A DNA stretch of 64,000 nt, taken from NCBI GenBank assembly GCA_009760885.1, contig CM019703.1:12558959-12622958 (forward strand). The letters are read 5' to 3'. Source of the DNA: Achatina immaculata. Lineage: Eukaryota > Mollusca > Gastropoda > Stylommatophora > Achatinidae. Shown here piece after piece: positions 10,495-21,235 of this stretch; within the stretch, counting starts at the first letter, position 1, and the number at the start of each line of letters is the position of its first letter. The notes under the pieces were generated by a model. The model did not search any database and was not told where the DNA came from. It saw nothing but the letters and a program-made list of their open reading frames with translations. The position numbers and the translations under genes are program-made.

Positions 10495-11450
10495 TCTTTT
10501 ACTGATTATTTCTAGTTCATAGTTTAGCTTCTTGCTGTTTATTTGTGTTACAATATTTTAGATTCTCTCGCTTAAGTACATTTCTTTGCAGCAAAACGAG
10601 CTGTTTACAAACTGCAACAAATCCTGCTGTAAACTTGTGATTATCGCCCCTTTCTACAGATCGTGGTTTTCCAAAACAAATCTCTCACCGACACGTTGGA
10701 AACGCCCAGTTTTGAAATTGTAACTAAGCAACAGTGAAAGTCTCGAAACTGCATCACGAAACTAATAATTTAGCACTCTCCAAATGCCCTGGAGGAGATG
10801 AGACAAACGCCTACTCTGTATTGCACAGCTATCATAGGACTCTTTAACTCTTTCTGCCTAAATTGTTGAGCGCTATCGACAGCGCGATTTGTTAAGGTGT
10901 GAGCTAATGGCAATGTCCAAACGATAACAAATGTCATAAATGACAATTAGGACGCGCCGATCTAGGCCACACAGGGTGATGAATTTATTAGCGGCCACGC
11001 AGTCATCCAGTCATATGAGGGGGGGGGGGCTGGTAGAGTAGTGTGTGGCGTGGATGCCGTGTGGCAATGTGACTGAAGTTTGAGTAACAGATTGATAGTA
11101 AGAAGAGGGGCGACTTGTGAATTCTTAGGGAAGCTGTGGTATTTGACTCGTTCTCCCCCACACGGCCATCTTGTCGAGTCCGTTGCCTGACTCTTCGTAA
11201 GGAAAATGAGATATCTGACCTATTATCCCTACACTTGTCGCCGCCTGAAACACTCTCATATACTCTCCGCTCTCCACCACAAAATAAAGAAGACTTAAAA
11301 TATAAAGAATCGTTGCCAGGGGCAACATGTTTTATTGTCAGAAGGACAATCCTGTCCCAAATTTAGCCAGAAGTTCTCGTGTAAAACACTCCATCATTTA
11401 GATTTACTATACGAATGTTAGTGAATCTGGATCACATCTATAGATATCGA
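10495..11450. other. Unassigned sequence
   Basis: A poly-G run lies near 11021-11030. Short open frames at 11125-11366 on both strands overlap one another and have no domain. No gene is supported. Confidence 0.45.
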
Positions 11451-11451
11451 A

Positions 11452-12780
11452 AAAGTCTCACTACACTTTCTATGAAAAAAAAAGAAAAATGAAGTAAACG
11501 ACGTCATCACAAAATGTGGTCACAAAGTCATTTAATTAGTTACAATAGTGACTGCAATGATGCAACGCTGTTTTGGGTTAGCTGGAATGTACCACTGAAA
11601 TATTCATTATAACAGGTGTTGGAAATGTCCACCAAGGGCGTCAAGACATGACTGTACACGTCTCTTCATATTGTCAAATACCTTGTGCAACGTGTCTGTT
11701 GTTATTTCTTGAATGGTAATTCTGATTGCTTCTTTCTGGTCCTCAATTCTTTGTACATTATTTTTGTAAAAGATTTCCTTTCAAGAAACCCCATAGATAA
11801 TAATCTAATGGATTTAGATCTGGAGAACGAGCAGGCCATATTCCACCAGATATTATGCGATTTGAGAAAATTTCTTTAAAAAAAACCCGTAATGCTCTAG
11901 CTGTGTGTGTAGTTGCACCATCCTGCTGGAACCATGCTTCATCAATTTCACGTTCATTCAGCTGTTCTAAAAAAGGTTCCAGAATGTCAGTGCAGTACCG
12001 ATCGGCATTTATAGTGTTGTTGAAGAAAATTGGTCCAATTAAACGTTTTCTACTGACGACACATCATACCCCAATTTTCGCATCGTGTAGCGGCGCTTCA
12101 TGAAATGCATTGGGATTAACACTAATCCAAATAAGATTATTTTGACTATTAACGTATCCAGATAGATGAAATCATGGCTCATCAGAGAAGAATGTTAAAT
12201 CAAGAATCGTCTTCTTAAGCTAAAAATGCATGAAACCACGTGGAGTAGTTGACTCTGGATTGATTGTCACACTCTTTATTTTAGACATAACGGAAATCTT
12301 GTATGGATGAAAATTTAACCGATGTTTAAGAATTTTGTGCACTGTACTCAGTGATACGTTCACTTCTTGCGACATTTTCCTTAAGGAGTTGCATGGACTT
12401 CTCAGTATTCTGTCTTGGATATCTAGACATTTTTCTTCAGGCACAGCAGGCTTACCACACCGCGGAGCATCTTCCACAGTTCCAGTATCACGAAACTTAT
12501 TCAACAAATTTCTAACCGTAATGCGATGAGGAGTTTGCTTATCAGGAAATGTTGCTATAAATCTTTGAACAGCCATCCCTATGTATCGACCGCCATTTCG
12601 AAACACTTGTTGAACCAAAAAAATTCTTTCTTCCGTTGATAACACCATTCTGTTTTGAGTGCACAAAATTACTCCGGCAGATGACAACCATTCACTGCAT
12701 TTTTCTTCGCGACTGACTGTGCAGAACATTGTTATGACGTCATTTTCTTCATTTTTACACAGAAAGTGTAACGAGACTTT
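11452..12780 (-). mobile_element. IS630/Tc1/mariner-superfamily transposon with D-38-D spacing
   Basis: The 20-bp TIRs AAAGTCTCACTACACTTTCT (11452-11471) and, inverted, AAAGTCTCGTTACACTTTCT (12761-12780) differ at two positions. The 1329-bp element contains one transposase gene on the minus strand. Few disabling changes suggest it is among the youngest DNA transposons here. Confidence 0.9.
11607..12729 (-). pseudogene. DDD-type transposase with DUF4817-like helix-turn-helix, near-intact
   Basis: Translation begins at 12729, or at the internal Met of MVLSTEERIFLVQQ, a start typical of this family. Helix-turn-helix segments cover PHRITVRNLLNKFRDTG and the SLRKMSQEVNVSLSTVHKIL block. The catalytic part reads FSDEP (Asp at 12181-12183), FQQDGATTHT (Asp at 11920-11922) and RSPDLNPLDYYLWG (Asp at 11803-11805). 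It ends GGHFQHLL before a stop at 11607. Three in-frame stops (after FMHF, after SDEP and in the following strand) and one late frameshift near 11770 disable it. The second and third Asp are separated by 38 residues if DYYLWG supplies the third. Confidence 0.9.
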
Positions 12781-12789
12781 AAAAAAAAC

Positions 12790-13378
12790 CCTGTATAAAC
12801 ACTCCTCAACATCTCATAAAGTCCCCTAAAGTATCTGCTGAAAATATCCAAGAGCTCTTAACATTCAGGATAGACAACCGAGTTATGTCCTGAAAGTTGG
12901 ACACACATAAAGCACTATATTACATTTAGTTTAAAAGTAAATCTTACATACACAAACTCGATCCAAGTGGCATATCTTAATTCATGCTTTGGCACTTAAA
13001 ATCTAGTTACGGAGTAAGATATCTTAATTGTACACCAAAGTAGCATTAATAATAATAAGAATAATAATAAACATTAAAAAAACATGGCTAAATAAGTGAG
13101 TTAAAAACAAACGAATGCACTGAAAACTCCAACTTACATTTTGTGGAGATTCAATGCTTAGACTTCATGACTACATTTAAGGGACCCTGTGTCTGATCTA
13201 CGCTGGCGACTTGCATTCTCTGGCGTGCGTCTGTGGGAAGGATGAGCGATTTCCTCCTTCTCGATTCAGATTTATCCAGGTGGTCAGATGACCTGAACCA
13301 CGTGGCACGAAGGGAAACTATGTCTCATTTACTTCTTCACCATGCTCGTAGTTAGAGTCTCACTTAGGATCTACTTGT
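12790..13378. other. Unassigned AT-rich sequence
   Basis: No gene or dispersed repeat recognised. Confidence 0.5.
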
Positions 13379-13379
13379 T

Positions 13380-13450
13380 CAGAATTTTATATATTTCTTG
13401 TAGAATTTTATATATTTCTTGTAGAATTTTATATATTTCTTGTAGAATTA
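13380..13450. repeat. 23-bp tandem repeat, three copies
   Basis: The unit begins 'agaattttatatatttcttg'. Three direct copies occur, the last one diverging. Confidence 0.9.
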
Positions 13451-14275
13451 TATATAATTAGAGTCGGTGTTTGGCGAACCGTCTCACTTTCATAATCAAT
13501 GTTTGCATGGAGACTTTTGTCTCGTCCTGTACATATAACTTGTTTTGGGTTCTGAACAAAATATGAATGGTTTTAAAGGCATGGTAGACATTTTTTTTTC
13601 TTGTCCCTAAAAGGTGATGGTCTGCCTCGTGGGTTTGGAAGAACAAGTGAAAGACAGTTTGTAGATCTGAAGTGTTCAACTTCTGTAGCTTCAATGGCCA
13701 CAGCTGTCTGCAGAAATCGAGTGGCGCGGCTATTTGTCTAAATCAAATAGTGTGAAGTACTGTTCCGTTTTGGTTACGGCCTACCAGAGTTAGACTAACC
13801 GCTTCACGGGGCACCAGGTGTTGGATATATAAGGGTGCGTGTGTTGTCCAGCGGAGGCAGTGTTTTGTGTTGAGAGGTACGGCCGGGGGTTGTGATGTCC
13901 TGTGTTGGAATGTGTTCAGAAAGACTATTCGTGATGCGTTCTTGATGTAAGTTTAACCCGTGCCATCCATAGTTTGTTCCAGTATCACCATGTGTCCTAT
14001 GTGGAGTTTCAACGTATGTGAAGTGCGACTACTATGGTTTGTAACTGTGGTAAGCGTTTTCAATTATTTCTGTTAGAGGTCTTCGTGACAGGCAATGTCT
14101 TCGTGACAAGCAATGTCTTCGTGACAAGCAATGTGGGCTGTTTTCATCGCGATTGGGAGTGTAAGTTTAAAGTAATATAAGTCGTGATACATCATATTTG
14201 TTGGGGAAATTACCAAGTTGTTGAGAGATTAATGATGAGCTAATGATTCCAAATTGTAATACAGTCATTTATATG
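13451..14275. other. Unassigned region with a TATA-like box and a small tandem repeat
   Basis: 'ggatatataagggtg' near 13823-13837 resembles a TATA element, but no recognisable transcript follows it. A 19-bp unit 'tcttcgtgacaagcaatg' is repeated three times at about 14080-14131. A minus frame at 13458-13694 has no domain. Confidence 0.4.
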
Positions 14276-14385
14276 GATGCATCAGCAGCAGGCCATCTTG
14301 CTCACAACCGAGAGGCCTACAGGAGAGCTGTTGGGGAGACAACGTTCGGCAAGGGACATGCAAATGAATGAACGAATGAATTATA
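14276..14385 (+). mobile_element. RT-A retrotransposon scrap
   Basis: Only the last 35 or so codons (ASAAGHLAHNREAYRRAV) and the 'gggacatgcaaatgaatgaa' tail are present. TTATATG flanks both sides (left just before 14276, right just after the tail), consistent with a 7-bp TSD. Confidence 0.8.
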
Positions 14386-15399
14386 TGTTATTGTTGGAAC
14401 TCCGTGAGATTAAGTGACATGAGATGTGTCACGGGGCTGTGACGTTTTGTATAGTTTGTGGTCACGTGCTGGATGGCTTAAGCCGTCCTGTCCGATGTAA
14501 AATCATTATTCGACATTGTAATTTTGCAGTCATTACCATGTTTTATTTCTCATCATTCATGTTGATAAATGTTGATATCTGCAAATGTGAGTCCAGAGAT
14601 TGGGGCGCTAAATTTGGGTTTATTAAACGGCGCCACGAGACCCATGTTATGTTTATATTTTTTCTAGACAATGGTCAATAAGATCATGTAAGTGTCGGTA
14701 TTGAATGTCTAGACCGAGCTGTTGGCACGGCTCATTAGTATAATGAAGATTGACTTAATGTATTAATGGAATGATTATGCTTTATAAATGTGCATTTTCT
14801 GCATGTTCATGTGAAGTATGTTCACCTTTGTTTTGGTGTTGTGCTGTAAGTGTAATAAACTGGAATCCAGATATAAAGTGGCAGAAATGTGTGTTCTCTG
14901 TAAAAGTAAATGTTGTATTGGCATTTAGTGTTGATTGCACAGCTTTAAGAGTGTGGATAGCCCAGGGTAGGAATTCTATATACATATATATATTAGGGCA
15001 GAACCTGGGAAAGACCATAAGGGGAAGCCAGGTCCTGTTCGTACTAGTGTACTAAAGAACGGGGAGACTGGTGTCATTACCTGATGAACTCATTTCTCCT
15101 TGCAGAGATACAGGTAAAGAATTAATGAATTAAATAGACACGGCACAATAACTGTCAGTTATAAAGTAAAGTAATATCATTGACATAAAAAATAATAAAC
15201 ATATTATACAATAGTATTTTACACTAGTATTTGCCAGTTTAGATAGAAGTGAAAAATAAAAGGCGCCAGTTATGAAGTGAAACTGTCTTGGATGCATCAT
15301 CTAAATAGCTACAGGTTTTTGAAAAATCTATTTTTTTTTTGGCAGACTCTGAAGAAAGGAAATGTTAATTTTAATAAAATAAATTATATTTTCATAATA
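14386..15399. other. Unassigned sequence
   Basis: Open frames of 76-94 codons on both strands (14424-15055) overlap and have no recognisable motif. An AATAAA-like site occurs near 14860, but there is no gene to attach it to. Confidence 0.4.
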
Positions 15400-15790
15400 A
15401 CATCTCTGTTGTGTGCTGTGTTGTTAATTTCCTTCTGCCTTGTCCTGTCCATCTTGCTTCTTGTATTCCTAGTATGTCTAGTTTGTATCTGTGCATTTCC
15501 TTGATGGTTTGTGCTAGTTTTCCAGTCTGGTTTAAGTGTTCTTACATTCCAGCTGCCTATTTGCATCTTGTGTTTAGGTTCCAGGAGGTCTGCAGTCGGG
15601 CTGGGGACTTCCAGTGGCTGGCTTTCATCCACAACCTTCATGGGCTCAGTTTCCTGATACGCATTTCTCCTTCCACCTGCATTTGTTATTTCCCTTGTTT
15701 CTGTTTCTGTAGCAGTCTGATAGTTTTTTTTTCAAACAGAGTTACTGGCCCTATGCCGAACCCTCCTTAGTCGCCTTTTACGATCATGCG
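15400..15790 (-). pseudogene. Non-LTR retrotransposon 5' end and endonuclease start
   Basis: On the minus strand the peptide QIGSWNVRTL (about 15540-15570) is the opening strand of the apurinic-like endonuclease of RTE-like elements. The next motif follows out of frame. Upstream (15700-15790), minus-strand 'cgtaaaaggcgactaaggag' and 'ggcatagggccagtaac' look like a non-coding leader. The rest of the element is absent, so this is an isolated 5' piece. Confidence 0.7.
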
Positions 15791-16635
15791 TGATAGGGTA
15801 CACCTATAACATAGTGGGTGCAAAAAAAAAAAAAAGGTATCCCTGATGTTGAATAGCTTTGTGCAGGTTTATGTGAGAGGTCAGCAAGGAGACAAACCTG
15901 AAAGACTAGAGACGCTAGCGTGACGAGGTTATCTCTCCTGCAGAAAAGATATAAACTGGGGGGGGGGGGGGGAAGGTAGGAACAGCTTTATTACTTAAAG
16001 AGCACACAATAAGTAATAAAGGCGCTCCTACTTTTTGTCTTAGTTTATACATTTTGTTATCACAGGTTTCCTGCAGTGGCTTCGTGTATAGTTATGTACT
16101 TAGTTTTATATACTTATACACTAACTATTCCTGCGGATAATGTGATCTTTCGCTGGTTTGACCTACCACGTTAATTAAATGTTAGTAGAATTATTCGTGT
16201 GGGAAAATGCTATGAAAATGGTTCTCGGCAGTTGCTGACACACATTATGCTATTAAACGTCATAATGAAAGATGAAATGAGCCATATTATAAGTTGATGG
16301 AATTCCGGCGCGCACCAAGATGGCGGCGTGTTCTCAGACCGGTTCGGAAGAAAACTAAGCTCTAGTGGAGTCCATGTACCAAGAAGATGGATGACTCAGG
16401 TCAGTCTTGAACGTGGACACATTCTGGATTCTCGACCGTGCTACGGGGTACGTGAACCTGAGATGAGATCCTCTTCGATTTCTATATCGGGGGACGATAA
16501 CTGATGCGCAACAACGAAATATAGGATTGACACAGTTAAGGTCGTAGAATATGCTAAGATGAGAGCATGGGAGGAGTTCTCCGCTTGTCAGCCCATTTTT
16601 TTTCATCAGTAATATATAATGTATACATTTGTTGC
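15791..16635. other. Unassigned region containing a YY1-like motif
   Basis: A poly-A run (15822-15836), a poly-G run (15959-15972) and a perfect AAGATGGCGGC motif at 16317-16327 are present. A segment at about 16075-16140 ('cttcgtgt', 'tacttatacactaa') matches 60225-60290. No gene is supported. Confidence 0.45.
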
Positions 16636-16750
16636 CCAGGGATGTATCATGGGTGCATCTGCGCATTACCCAATCAAATGCTAGCCCAAATAGCATTGGT
16701 GACACGACGCCATCTTCACACATGGCTCTATACACTTGAAGCATCATAAC
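16636..16750 (-). pseudogene. Reverse-transcriptase fragment, inverted
   Basis: On the minus strand VVSPMLFGLAFDWVMRR is recognisable as the RT segment that precedes the catalytic FADD block in non-LTR elements. The similarity stops around 16640. It lies head to head with the plus-strand 3' end at 16800-17190, and its sense 5' side faces that fragment. Confidence 0.75.
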
Positions 16751-16799
16751 ATTTAAAGCCTGAATTCCGTTTCTATAACATTGGATGTTTTACAAAGGC

Positions 16800-17190
16800 C
16801 GCTTGGTGGGCCTTCCATGCTAAATTTCTGTTGGCACGACTTCAGATCGGTTACATCAATAAGACAAGAAACTAAACAAGACTACGTATCAAACTTTATC
16901 AGAAGACGTCGCTGGAACTACATCGACCACGTACGAAAATCGACCCCCACATCAAGCATTTGCGTGGTCACCGGGAGGGGGAGGGGGGGGGTAAAAGACA
17001 GCGGGGAAGACCCAAAGACACACCAAGAGGAGTTATCGCCAAGGAGTGTTCAGCAATGCTCATCAGAAACACCGAAGACCTAAAGCAAGTAGCAAGGAAT
17101 CGCCAGACATGGAGAGCCTTGTCCTTCGCCCTATGCGCCGCCTTTGGCCTAAGAGGATCCATTAATTAACTAACTAACTAACTAATATAT
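16800..17190 (+). pseudogene. Non-LTR retrotransposon C-terminal end with (AACT)n tail
   Basis: Plus-strand peptides RRRRWNYIDHV, then KRQRGRPKDTPRG and NRQTWRALSFALCAAFGLRGS, form the usual C-terminus of RT polyproteins. A frameshift occurs at the poly-G run near 16980. The stop is followed by a tail of 'taac' repeats at 17165-17188. With the inverted RT piece at 16636-16750 it forms a likely 5'-inverted insertion. Confidence 0.8.
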
Positions 17191-17764
17191 AATGTATGGA
17201 AACACTGCTGAAAACGTGCAAGCTATTACTGACATATGGTTTTTTCAACGTAAACCATGGCGATATTTACACTGGAATGGAAGTGAATGAAAGTCCACAG
17301 TGCTATCGGTACACTGAGGGACTGAATGAATGCACGGAATACAGTTCTTAACGTCGGGGCGGCATCGGGCGGCTAGTTAACCCTCTCCTCTGGTATGAAG
17401 GCTGCGCCAGAGCGACCGATTAGCTCCACTTCCTGTAGTACAAAAGTGCCACGGATTTATCTTTTAATTGACAGAACCGTCGCCGGTACAACATGGATCA
17501 TGCACTTCGGTCGACGCTGCAGAAGCATCTAAATAAGGTGTCGCATGGCCTACAGTGGAGGAGGAAAGGGAATCATCCGTGGGGGGGGGGGGGGGGTAAG
17601 AGGAAAAGGAGAGCAGGGAAACGTAAGAACAGGGACTCAAACCGACGAAATAAATGTTGGTTATTGGGACAGCAGGCGCGTCAATGAACGGGCGCCTGTC
17701 CTGGAGCGCTTGTTCTAAGATTTTGTCATAACGCTCTTACAGGAAACGCTTACAGAATCACTTC
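17191..17764. other. Unassigned sequence
   Basis: A poly-G run lies at 17581-17596. No coding or repeat signature is recognised. Confidence 0.5.
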
Positions 17765-18261
17765 GGTTTCCCGGACTCCAGTGTTATTCCACCATGGCAG
17801 GAGGAAGTTGCAACGAGCCGGTAGTTCTGGTCAAAGCTGGACTACAACATGAAATACTTGGCATGCTGGAGTGGAACACGGGCAGCTTGGAATTACAAGC
17901 CCTGGAAGTCTGGATTGGAGGTCAAGGTGGAATATAATTAACATATACTTCGGAAACAACTCGCTCACAGACGAAAAACAATAGAATTTCTTGTCTGAAT
18001 TTGAACAACTACCATGGGATAGACTACTGGTTTGTGGCGATTTTAATGCTCGAAGTACAAGTTGGGGCAGCATCGAGGAAAATACACAGAGTCGAGCATT
18101 AGATACCCCATTGTTCGGAATAAACCTACGCGTATCTGTGGTGAAAGGAAAGGAAATGACGCGACTGGAAATAAGAGAGCAGGACTCAGATAGAAACATA
18201 GACCTGACTTTGGTACATACACAAGCCTTGCTGGACGTGCACAGGCAGGCCCTGGTATATA
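17765..18261 (+). pseudogene. Non-LTR endonuclease domain, first part
   Basis: The plus strand encodes LLVCGDFNARSTSWGS, with the GDFNA catalytic motif at 18036-18050, then DRNIDLTLV, the later endonuclease motif. This is the type seen in Jockey/CR1-like elements. Upstream, the endonuclease start is decayed and frameshifted. The reading runs into ALVY and is interrupted by an insertion at 18262. Its continuation is at 18923. Confidence 0.85.
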
Positions 18262-18922
18262 GCAGTATTAGTGTAAAAACTGTTGGCTTGATAGTGAGGG
18301 CATTATTATGGGTTTTTCTTTTTGAATTTTCTCCTGTTGGGATCCTTGGAGAAGGTCACGGGGGCTGAAAAACCCGTGACAGGGAACTGTGGGGGCAAGG
18401 CTGAGTGCGTGGGTCAGTCTTGGTTTGAACGTGTAACTGTGTAGACGTTTTTTGTGCGGTGTGATGTCTTCATGGAGCATATGAACGTTATAGTTGTACT
18501 GCAGTTATGCGTATGAATGGACTGGCCACATGGCAGGGATAACCAGCCGGCAGTCAGATTTAATGTTATTTTCATCAACATTATTATCCTTCCATCAATA
18601 AATGTTCCAAGTCACCGTTACCCAGGATTTACTTGACTATCTGTACCAGTTGTCGTCAACGTGAGGTTTTGAAGAGCCTGAATGAGAAGTATGTCTGGAA
18701 CAGTGTTTAACTAATCCAGCAAGTGAGAGCGAGAGCTGGAATTCTGTGTATAACTAGTCCAGTAACCTCAACTCACGAAGATCAAGATGAAAGTCTAACC
18801 TGTTATTCACGTGCGTAACGTGATCACTACGATACGATACGGCCTAAGTAAAGCCCCATTAACACACTGTACACACCAACAGTACAGACAGAAAGAAGAA
18901 GACCACCAAAAATCCTGCTACA
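18262..18922. mobile_element. 661-bp insertion of unknown class, repeat G copy 1
   Basis: It is flanked by an 8-bp direct repeat GGTATATA (18254-18261 and 18923-18930). Skipping it restores the endonuclease reading ALVYIRSDHPS. A related sequence lies at 54760-55190. Shared landmarks are 'gtgacagg', 'ctgtgtagac/atg', a 'catggcaggg' plus 'gccggcagtcag' block and 'gtctgga'. Weak inverted ends (tagcagtatt and, reversed, tagcaggatt) suggest a non-autonomous DNA transposon, but a solo LTR is possible. No ORF is recognised. Confidence 0.65.
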
Positions 18923-19300
18923 GGTATATATCCGCAGTGATCACCCCTCCTACACTGTGAAATGTAGTCATAAAAAGACAAGGCACACATTTAAATGTGA
19001 GCTCTCAGATGATCGGGCTCTAGGGAAGATTAGATTGAAAGCTTGGCAAAGGAAAGTGGAGAACAGGGGATTGAGTCAACCACTTTGGTGGACAGAGCAA
19101 ACAGAGATTAATCCCTGGAGGACCAACCGAGGAGCGACACAAAGATGGCAGAGATCTAGAGGAAATCCCCGTGTAACAGCTGAAGAACTGAATGGAGCAG
19201 AGGAGGAGATGCGAGAGGCAACAAACGTATTCAAATCTCTCGCAATGGAGCCGAAGGCGCTGGCATGGAATAGGCTGATACAAGAAATAACAGCTTCATA
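18923..19300 (+). pseudogene. Endonuclease end and linker of the interrupted non-LTR element
   Basis: It resumes with YIRSDHPSYTVK, the terminal SDH motif of the endonuclease, and continues through a linker with an LWWTEQ block like the WW motif that follows endonucleases in non-LTR polyproteins. It ends at NRLIQEITAS, where a 28-bp tandem array begins. The RT itself is not present. Confidence 0.75.
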
Positions 19301-19440
19301 GACTGATACAAGAAATAACAGCTTCATAGACTGATACAAGAAATAACAGCTTCATAGACTGATACAAGAAATAACAGCTTCATAGACTGATACAAGAAAT
19401 AACAGCTTCATAGACTGATACAAGAAATAACAGCTTCATA
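19271..19440. repeat. 28-bp minisatellite derived from the retroelement linker
   Basis: Six copies of a unit containing 'gatacaagaaataacagctt' plus 'catagact'. The first copy is the coding sequence for LIQEITAS, so the array grew from retroelement DNA. Confidence 0.9.
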
Positions 19441-20040
19441 AAGTTCGTATTAACACACACTGGGTACTTTCCTTGAGTCGCCCTTTGAATAACACAACAG
19501 TCAAAGCGTTCAGGCAATTCTGCAGCTAATATTCTGAAATGTCGAGAGAGAGGGAGAGAGAGTGTGTGTGAGAGAGTGTGAGAGAGAGAGGGGGGGGGAG
19601 AGAGAGAGTATTCTAAAGTACTCCCGCAAAATGTGATCGACAGAAACAAAATGTCTAGAGAAACAAATTTCACCCTCCAGAAGCACTGAATTATGGTCAG
19701 GCCACAAGTTAATGTAGAAAATCTAACGCTAATATGGCTCTCGGGTCTGCGGTCAACACTTTCCATGTCACTGTTTCCATAGCAACAAAAGGCCATTCGC
19801 CAATTAAACAGCATGTTTTTGGTTTTTTTTGTAAACAAATGAGTGCTGATACGGTCACAGGCACTTGTGACGCTTAGTCAGTGTGAATTACGATGGAGAA
19901 TTTGGTTCGCTGAAAGCATTAATTAGTTAGCTATTTGTATATCATACCAAAAACAAAAAGCGGTATATACCTGTGTCATGTGCACTGAAAACCAGTTCAT
20001 CTGACATAGAAAACAGACATACTGGGAGTTAGTATTGTTT
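19441..20040. other. Unassigned region with a GA/GT microsatellite
   Basis: A mixed (GA)n(GT)n tract occupies about 19546-19608. Open frames of up to 152 codons on the minus strand (19380-19838) read through this tract and the minisatellite, and have no domain. Confidence 0.5.
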
Positions 20041-20044
20041 GATT

Positions 20045-20775
20045 ATGTTTAAAACGGACAATTAAGAGAAATTTATGAAGCATAGATGAAACACAAAGAA
20101 CAAAGGTATAAAACGTAGATAATAAAGTAGACAAAACACAAAGAACAAAGATATAAAACGTAAACAATGAAATAGGCGAAGCACAAAGAACAAAAGTATA
20201 ATACATAAACAATGAAGTCACTTAACACAAAGAGCAAAGGGACACAATGTGGAGAAAAGAAACATAAGGATATGAAACACTGACGATGTACAAAAAGCAA
20301 GGTATGAAACATTGACGATATGCAAAGAACAAACATACAGAACATAGACCAGGGAGACAAAAGGGTATGAAACACTCAAAATATACAAGGGAAAAATATA
20401 AAAACATAGACAAGAGAGACACAAATACAATGCGTTCGGAAAATAACCGTGCACTAAACCAATATCGATTCCGGTATCGTAATAATATCTTGATGACTGC
20501 GGCAGGTAGATGTGGCTAAATACCGCAGACATTATGATATCACTACGATATCGGAATCGACACTGGGTTAATGCCCAGTTACGTATGGAACACTCTGTAC
20601 ATGAATGAAACACTGACAATTTGCATAGAAACAAAAAAAGTATGAAACACTGATGACACGCAAAGAAGAAAACTATAAAACACAGAAGAAAAAAGACACG
20701 AGAGCGTGCAACAGAGGCGAAATACAAAGAACAAACGTAGACGAGAGAGACACAATGATATGAAACATAGATAAT
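20045..20775. repeat. Diverged A-rich tandem array
   Basis: An ancient array of roughly 46-bp units recurs with 'aacacaaagaacaaa' and 'tataaaacgtaaacaatga', mixed with 'tatgaaacactgacgat' units. It is split by a palindromic element at 20432-20592. The long minus frame across it (20218-20886) is rich in Phe, Leu and Cys from the repeats and is not a gene. Confidence 0.75.
20432..20592. mobile_element. Palindromic MITE-like element
   Basis: The two halves are inverted copies: 'tcgattccggtatcgta' and 'ctgcgg' on the left pair with 'tacgatatcggaatcga' and 'ccgcag' on the right, around a centre near 20510. The outer ends also match loosely. Total length is about 160 bp with no coding. This is typical of a foldback MITE inserted in the tandem array. 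Confidence 0.8.
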
Positions 20776-20827
20776 ATACAAATAATAAAAATAAGAAGGA
20801 AGAAACGAGAATATCAAGCGTACACAA

Positions 20828-20839
20828 CAAAGAGAGAGG

Positions 20840-20872
<33 letters not shown>
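20828..20872. repeat. (GA)n microsatellite
   Basis: 'agagagagggagagagag' and further GA dinucleotides. Confidence 0.9.
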
Positions 20873-21049
20873 GAGCACAAGAACAAAACATAGACAACAC
20901 TATAAAAAAAACATTTTTAAAATTCCTGGCGAAACAAAAATATATGAGGATACAACATGGATTATGATAAATAAGATTCAACTAAATGACAGCATCCATC
21001 CACACAAGGGGAAGTCAGATAGATCAATCCACGAGCTTATTAATCAGCA

Positions 21050-21235
21050 CCAATCATTACATCATTATTATCGTCAGCATTGTCATTATCATCACCAGTA
21101 CTATCGTTATCAAAAACATCACTGTCAGTATCAATACAACCATTAGCAATAATTAACATTTTCATTATAATCATCATTATCATCATTAATATCATTATCA
21201 GTAATACGATCATCAACATCGTTATCACGACCAAA
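21050..21235. repeat. (ATC/ATT)n low-complexity tract
   Basis: Degenerate 'atcattatcatcatta' repeats run for about 180 bp. They produce open frames of Ile/Ser or Asp/Asn that are artefacts. Confidence 0.85.

Noticed and set aside
13823..13837. TATA-like box as a promoter
   Set aside because: No recognisable gene or element follows; a single AT-rich match is expected by chance.
20218..20886. 222-codon minus frame with many hydrophobic residues, like a membrane protein
   Set aside because: It crosses an A-rich tandem array, a MITE and a GA microsatellite; the composition is explained by repeats.
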